From: Gammaproteobacteria bacterium
Lineage (GTDB): Bacteria > Pseudomonadota > Gammaproteobacteria > Pseudomonadales > Halomonadaceae
Direction of reading: 5' to 3'
DNA: 7,455 nt
Assembly (NCBI GenBank): GCA_023485185.1
Contig: JAMCZP010000005.1
Coordinates: 1 to 7,455 of the forward strand
A model generated the notes under the pieces. The model searched no databases. It was not told where the DNA came from and was given only the letters and a program-made list of their open reading frames with translations. The translations under genes and the position numbers were made by a program. How positions within the stretch are numbered: the first letter of the stretch is position 1; every line of letters begins with the position of its first letter. Shown one piece after another: positions 5,501-7,455 of the stretch.

Positions 5501-7140
5501 TGACGAACCTCAGACGTAAGCGCCGATAGAGCGCGGGATTCACGTGCTTTAGTAAAATAGACTTGTAAGAACTCTTCAAACGTCTCTTTATCAGCGGCTT
5601 CAATATCGTGCTGCTGCTGATGCGAGGTTTCAATTAACTGCGCCAGTAACGCTTCGCGACTGCGCTGCATAGGCTCCGCTTTTAGCTGTTCCGCCTGCTC
5701 TTTTGCCAAGCTCAGCATCAAATCGCTTAGTGACCCACCGTTGGCTTTGAGCTTTTCGAGCACCTGGGCGGAAGGCGTAAGCGAAGGGTCTGCCAAGCGT
5801 GGTGCGAGGCGTGCTAAAGCATCAGCATGAGGTGCCCCCTCTTCAACAGCATCCAGCAGGCGGGCAACTTCGCCCATCTCAGCAAATATTTGCTCGCCCC
5901 ACTCACGCACCGAGGTCGCTTCACCGTGGTTATAGAGTTTGAGTTCTGGGTCGCGGCCGCGCTCCACCACACAGCGGCGGTTGTCATCCAGGCGGTCACA
6001 CTCTTCGTCGGAGATCCAAGGGCTATCGCTAAGTAAGCACCACATTAGGAAGGTGTCCACAAAACGCATTTGGTCTTCAGTAACGCCGAGAGGATCAAAA
6101 GGATTCAAGTCTAAACAGCGCACTTCGATATATTCCACACCCCGGGCTTCGAGCGCCTGGCTAGGCGTTTCATTGTGTTTGGCGACGCGCTTGGGCCGAA
6201 TATCGCTGTAGTACTCGTTTTCGATCTGCAGAATATTGGCGTTCAACTGCCGCCATTCGCCATCGACGTTCACGCCCATTTTTTCATAGTCCGGCCACGG
6301 TGAAGAGATCGCGTGACGTAGGGTGTTAACGTAGTTAGAGAGCGAGTTAAAACAGATTTTAAGCTGCGACTGAACCTTGTTTTGGTAGCCCAAATCGGAC
6401 ATACGTAACGTCGTCGCGTAGGGCGCAAAATAGGTGTCGTCGCTGAGTGACTGGAGCTTTTCAGGCACTTTTTTGTCGTCAGGCAAAAAGCTTTTATCAA
6501 TCGCTGGCGAGGCGCCGAACAGATAGAGCAGTAACCAGCTATGGCGACGAAAGTGGCGAATCATGCCGAAATAGCGGGTGGAGCGGTAATCGTTAAATGG
6601 AATATTGGTAGCTTTTTCCATCTCGCGCAGGGCGTGCCACATATCATCCGGTAGCGATACGTTGTAGTGAACGCCTGCAATCGCCTGCATTATCCGCCCA
6701 TAACGCATGTCCAACCCTTTGCGGTAAACATGTTTCATGGTGCCCACATTGGAGCTACCGTAATCGGCAATCGGTACGCTGTCGTTGCCAGAGAGACGCG
6801 AAGGCATACTGCCGGGCCAGATCCACTCGTTTTTCAGGTGATGATAGGTAAACGTGTGCAGGTCAGATAGAAAACAAAGCGCTTCACTCGGCTGAGAGTA
6901 AACCGGTGTGATGTACTCTAACAGTGACTCTGAGTAATCAGTGGTGATATGCGGGTGAGTTAACTTAGAGCCCAGCGCGTGCGGGTGCGGCGTTTGTGCA
7001 ATGTGACCGTTGGCATCAACCCGCAGCCCCTCTTTCTCAAGCCCACGACGCAGGCGGCCCAACCGACCAAGGCGCGCACTGGGAATCAGGCGCTCGACTT
7101 GCGCAGTCAGCGCAGATGGCACAGTGAGTGGTTCAGGCAA
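5497..7140 (-). CDS. gshA: Glutamate-cysteine ligase, type 1 (first step of glutathione synthesis)
   Basis: Joins L-glutamate and L-cysteine with ATP to gamma-glutamylcysteine in the cytoplasm. The E. coli-type family signatures occur in order: RRGLEKEGLRV (about 31-41), TTDYSESLLEYITPV (66-80), WPGSMP (108-113), YGSSNVGTMKHVYRKGLDMR (127-146) then AGVHYNVSLP (155-164), LLYLFGASPAI (204-214), TLRMSDLGYQNK (244-255), LQIENEYYSDIRPKR (304-318) and GVEYIEVRCLDLNPFDPLGV (334-353). Length is 547 residues against 518 in E. coli. The chosen start is TTG at 7140, because AAGGAG (7149-7154) lies 8 bases before it. The in-frame GTG at 7149, which would add three residues, overlaps that site and so has no usable ribosome binding site. 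TTG starts are usually weak, which fits a tightly controlled enzyme. The stop overlaps dsbB by ATGA. Confidence 0.97.
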   Translation of the reverse strand: MPEPLTVPSALTAQVERLIPSARLGRLGRLRRGLEKEGLRVDANGHIAQTPHPHALGSKLTHPHITTDYSESLLEYITPVYSQPSEALCFLSDLHTFTYHHLKNEWIWPGSMPSRLSGNDSVPIADYGSSNVGTMKHVYRKGLDMRYGRIMQAIAGVHYNVSLPDDMWHALREMEKATNIPFNDYRSTRYFGMIRHFRRHSWLLLYLFGASPAIDKSFLPDDKKVPEKLQSLSDDTYFAPYATTLRMSDLGYQNKVQSQLKICFNSLSNYVNTLRHAISSPWPDYEKMGVNVDGEWRQLNANILQIENEYYSDIRPKRVAKHNETPSQALEARGVEYIEVRCLDLNPFDPLGVTEDQMRFVDTFLMWCLLSDSPWISDEECDRLDDNRRCVVERGRDPELKLYNHGEATSVREWGEQIFAEMGEVARLLDAVEEGAPHADALARLAPRLADPSLTPSAQVLEKLKANGGSLSDLMLSLAKEQAEQLKAEPMQRSREALLAQLIETSHQQQHDIEAADKETFEEFLQVYFTKARESRALSALTSEVRQ

Positions 7141-7148
7141 GGTGAACA

Positions 7149-7154
7149 CTCCTT
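7149..7154 (-). promoter_or_regulatory. Ribosome binding site that sets the gshA start
   Basis: On the minus strand AAGGAG is followed by eight bases (TGTTCACC) and then TTG. The site overlaps the alternative GTG codon at 7149, so that codon is too close to serve with it. The site begins six bases after the leader hairpin. Confidence 0.65.
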
Positions 7155-7160
7155 GTCAGT

Positions 7161-7183
7161 AAGGCCCGCCATAAGCGGGCCTT
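7161..7183 (-). terminator. GC-rich hairpin in the gshA leader; weak terminator or leader structure
   Basis: AAGGCCCGC (7161-7169) and GCGGGCCTT (7175-7183) pair perfectly over nine bases around a five-base loop. The stem resembles intrinsic terminators, but neither strand has a following T-run (ACTGAC on the minus strand, GGTGTAG on the plus strand). It lies between the upstream gene and gshA, six bases from the gshA ribosome binding site. It may partly stop readthrough from the upstream gene, or act on gshA translation or mRNA stability. Confidence 0.45.
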
Positions 7184-7231
7184 GGTGTAGTCAGGTGGCA
7201 TCGCCATCATCGCTGTCACAAAATAGACATT

Positions 7232-7261
7232 AGGATATGGCGGCAACCATGTTTTTTTCAA
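7232..7261 (-). promoter_or_regulatory. Possible sigma-70 promoter for gshA-dsbB-hydrolase
   Basis: On the minus strand TTGAAA (7256-7261, near-consensus -35) is followed after 18 bases by TATCCT (7232-7237, matching -10 at about four of six). Transcription would begin near 7225 and give a leader of about 85 bases that includes the hairpin at 7161-7183. The -10 is weak, so this is only a candidate. No other convincing promoter is visible between the upstream gene and gshA. Confidence 0.3.
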
Positions 7262-7287
7262 GGCATGCTCGCTCTTTACACACGTGA

Positions 7288-7455
7288 CTATTTGCCGCCG
7301 CGCGCTTTTAGCAAGGCAGCACCTAGTGCCCCCATGGGCGCTTGGGCGTTGACGGGTTTTGCGTTATTCCGTTGCCCCCGAGACGGCGTACGATTTGCGT
7401 TGTGCTTATCAGTAGGTGAGCCATTGCGGTTGGTATCGCTTTCCGTTTCCGGCTG
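7288..7455 (-). CDS. C-terminal end of an unidentified protein, probably Tex (S1-domain RNA-binding protein); 5' end outside window
   Basis: An open minus-strand frame enters from the right edge and stops at TAG (7290-7288), giving 55 residues. It opens with a polar, low-complexity stretch rich in Asn, Thr, Arg and Ser (about 1-39), then ends APMGALGAALLKARGGK, a short amphipathic helix with a basic tip. There is no domain to identify. I favour Tex because Tex proteins often end in a basic linker plus a short ALA-rich helix, and because I recall tex near gshA in pseudomonads (the PA5201-PA5203 region). The frame is real if it continues to the right: it is open throughout, ends about 140 bases before gshA, and is collinear with it. 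Other RNA-binding proteins with disordered basic tails are possible. Confidence 0.6.
   Translation of the reverse strand, partial: QPETESDTNRNGSPTDKHNANRTPSRGQRNNAKPVNAQAPMGALGAALLKARGGK

Noticed and set aside
5301..5633. 110-codon minus-strand frame across the gshA-dsbB junction
   Set aside because: It lies in a third frame over two clear genes; both real frames carry conserved motifs and this one has none.
6979..7233. Plus-strand 84-codon frame over the start and leader of gshA
   Set aside because: It is antisense to gshA's conserved N-terminus for most of its length and lacks a ribosome binding site.
7235..7258. Plus-strand terminator: ATATGG/CCATGT stem followed by seven T
   Set aside because: The stem is short with a wobble pair, and no plus-strand gene lies upstream; the A-run on the other strand fits better as part of promoter DNA.
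7281..7286. CACGTG palindrome as an operator
   Set aside because: A six-base palindrome overlapping the downstream edge of the upstream gene is easily found by chance, and no regulator gene is nearby.

Overview
The window looks like chromosomal DNA of a gammaproteobacterium, most likely Halomonas or a close relative. The grounds are Pseudomonas/Halomonas-like protein sequences, a type 1 (E. coli-like) gshA, a four-helix DsbB, and a probable tex 3' end just upstream of gshA, an arrangement I recall from pseudomonads. The genus call is inference. There are no tRNA, rRNA, CRISPR, phage or transposase genes.

Bases 1-3878 (+ strand) are the 3' part of one tightly packed operon. It encodes the two permeases (the first truncated by the window edge) and two ATPases of a branched-chain-amino-acid-type (LivHMGF) ABC importer, then a hotdog acyl-CoA thioesterase of the 4-hydroxybenzoyl-CoA thioesterase type, then a RidA-family protein that lacks the catalytic arginine of true RidA. 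The three transporter junctions all use the same 8-base stop/start overlap. A Liv-type importer with a thioesterase and a RidA-like protein is typical of clusters for aerobic breakdown of aromatic acids as CoA thioesters, with 2-aminobenzoate (anthranilate) the best-known case. The ligase, oxygenase and binding-protein genes would lie to the left, outside the window.

Bases 3879-4078 separate convergent genes and hold a 148-base palindromic element with nested hairpins, probably a dispersed intergenic repeat.

Bases 4079-7140 (- strand) read gshA (glutamate-cysteine ligase), dsbB (periplasmic disulfide oxidase) and an alpha/beta hydrolase with the HGGYW motif of arylformamidases. gshA and dsbB overlap by ATGA, and the hydrolase follows after 27 bases, so all three are probably cotranscribed. 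The hydrolase may belong functionally with the aromatic cluster it faces, since N-formylkynurenine to kynurenine to anthranilate would feed that pathway, but this is a hypothesis. Bases 7141-7287 hold a hairpin, the gshA ribosome binding site and a possible promoter. Bases 7288-7455 are the last 55 codons of a minus-strand gene with a basic tail, probably tex.

Most of the window is ordinary housekeeping and catabolic DNA. The points most worth a second look are the arginine-less RidA, the arylformamidase/anthranilate link, the intergenic palindrome, and the gshA leader with its probable TTG start.
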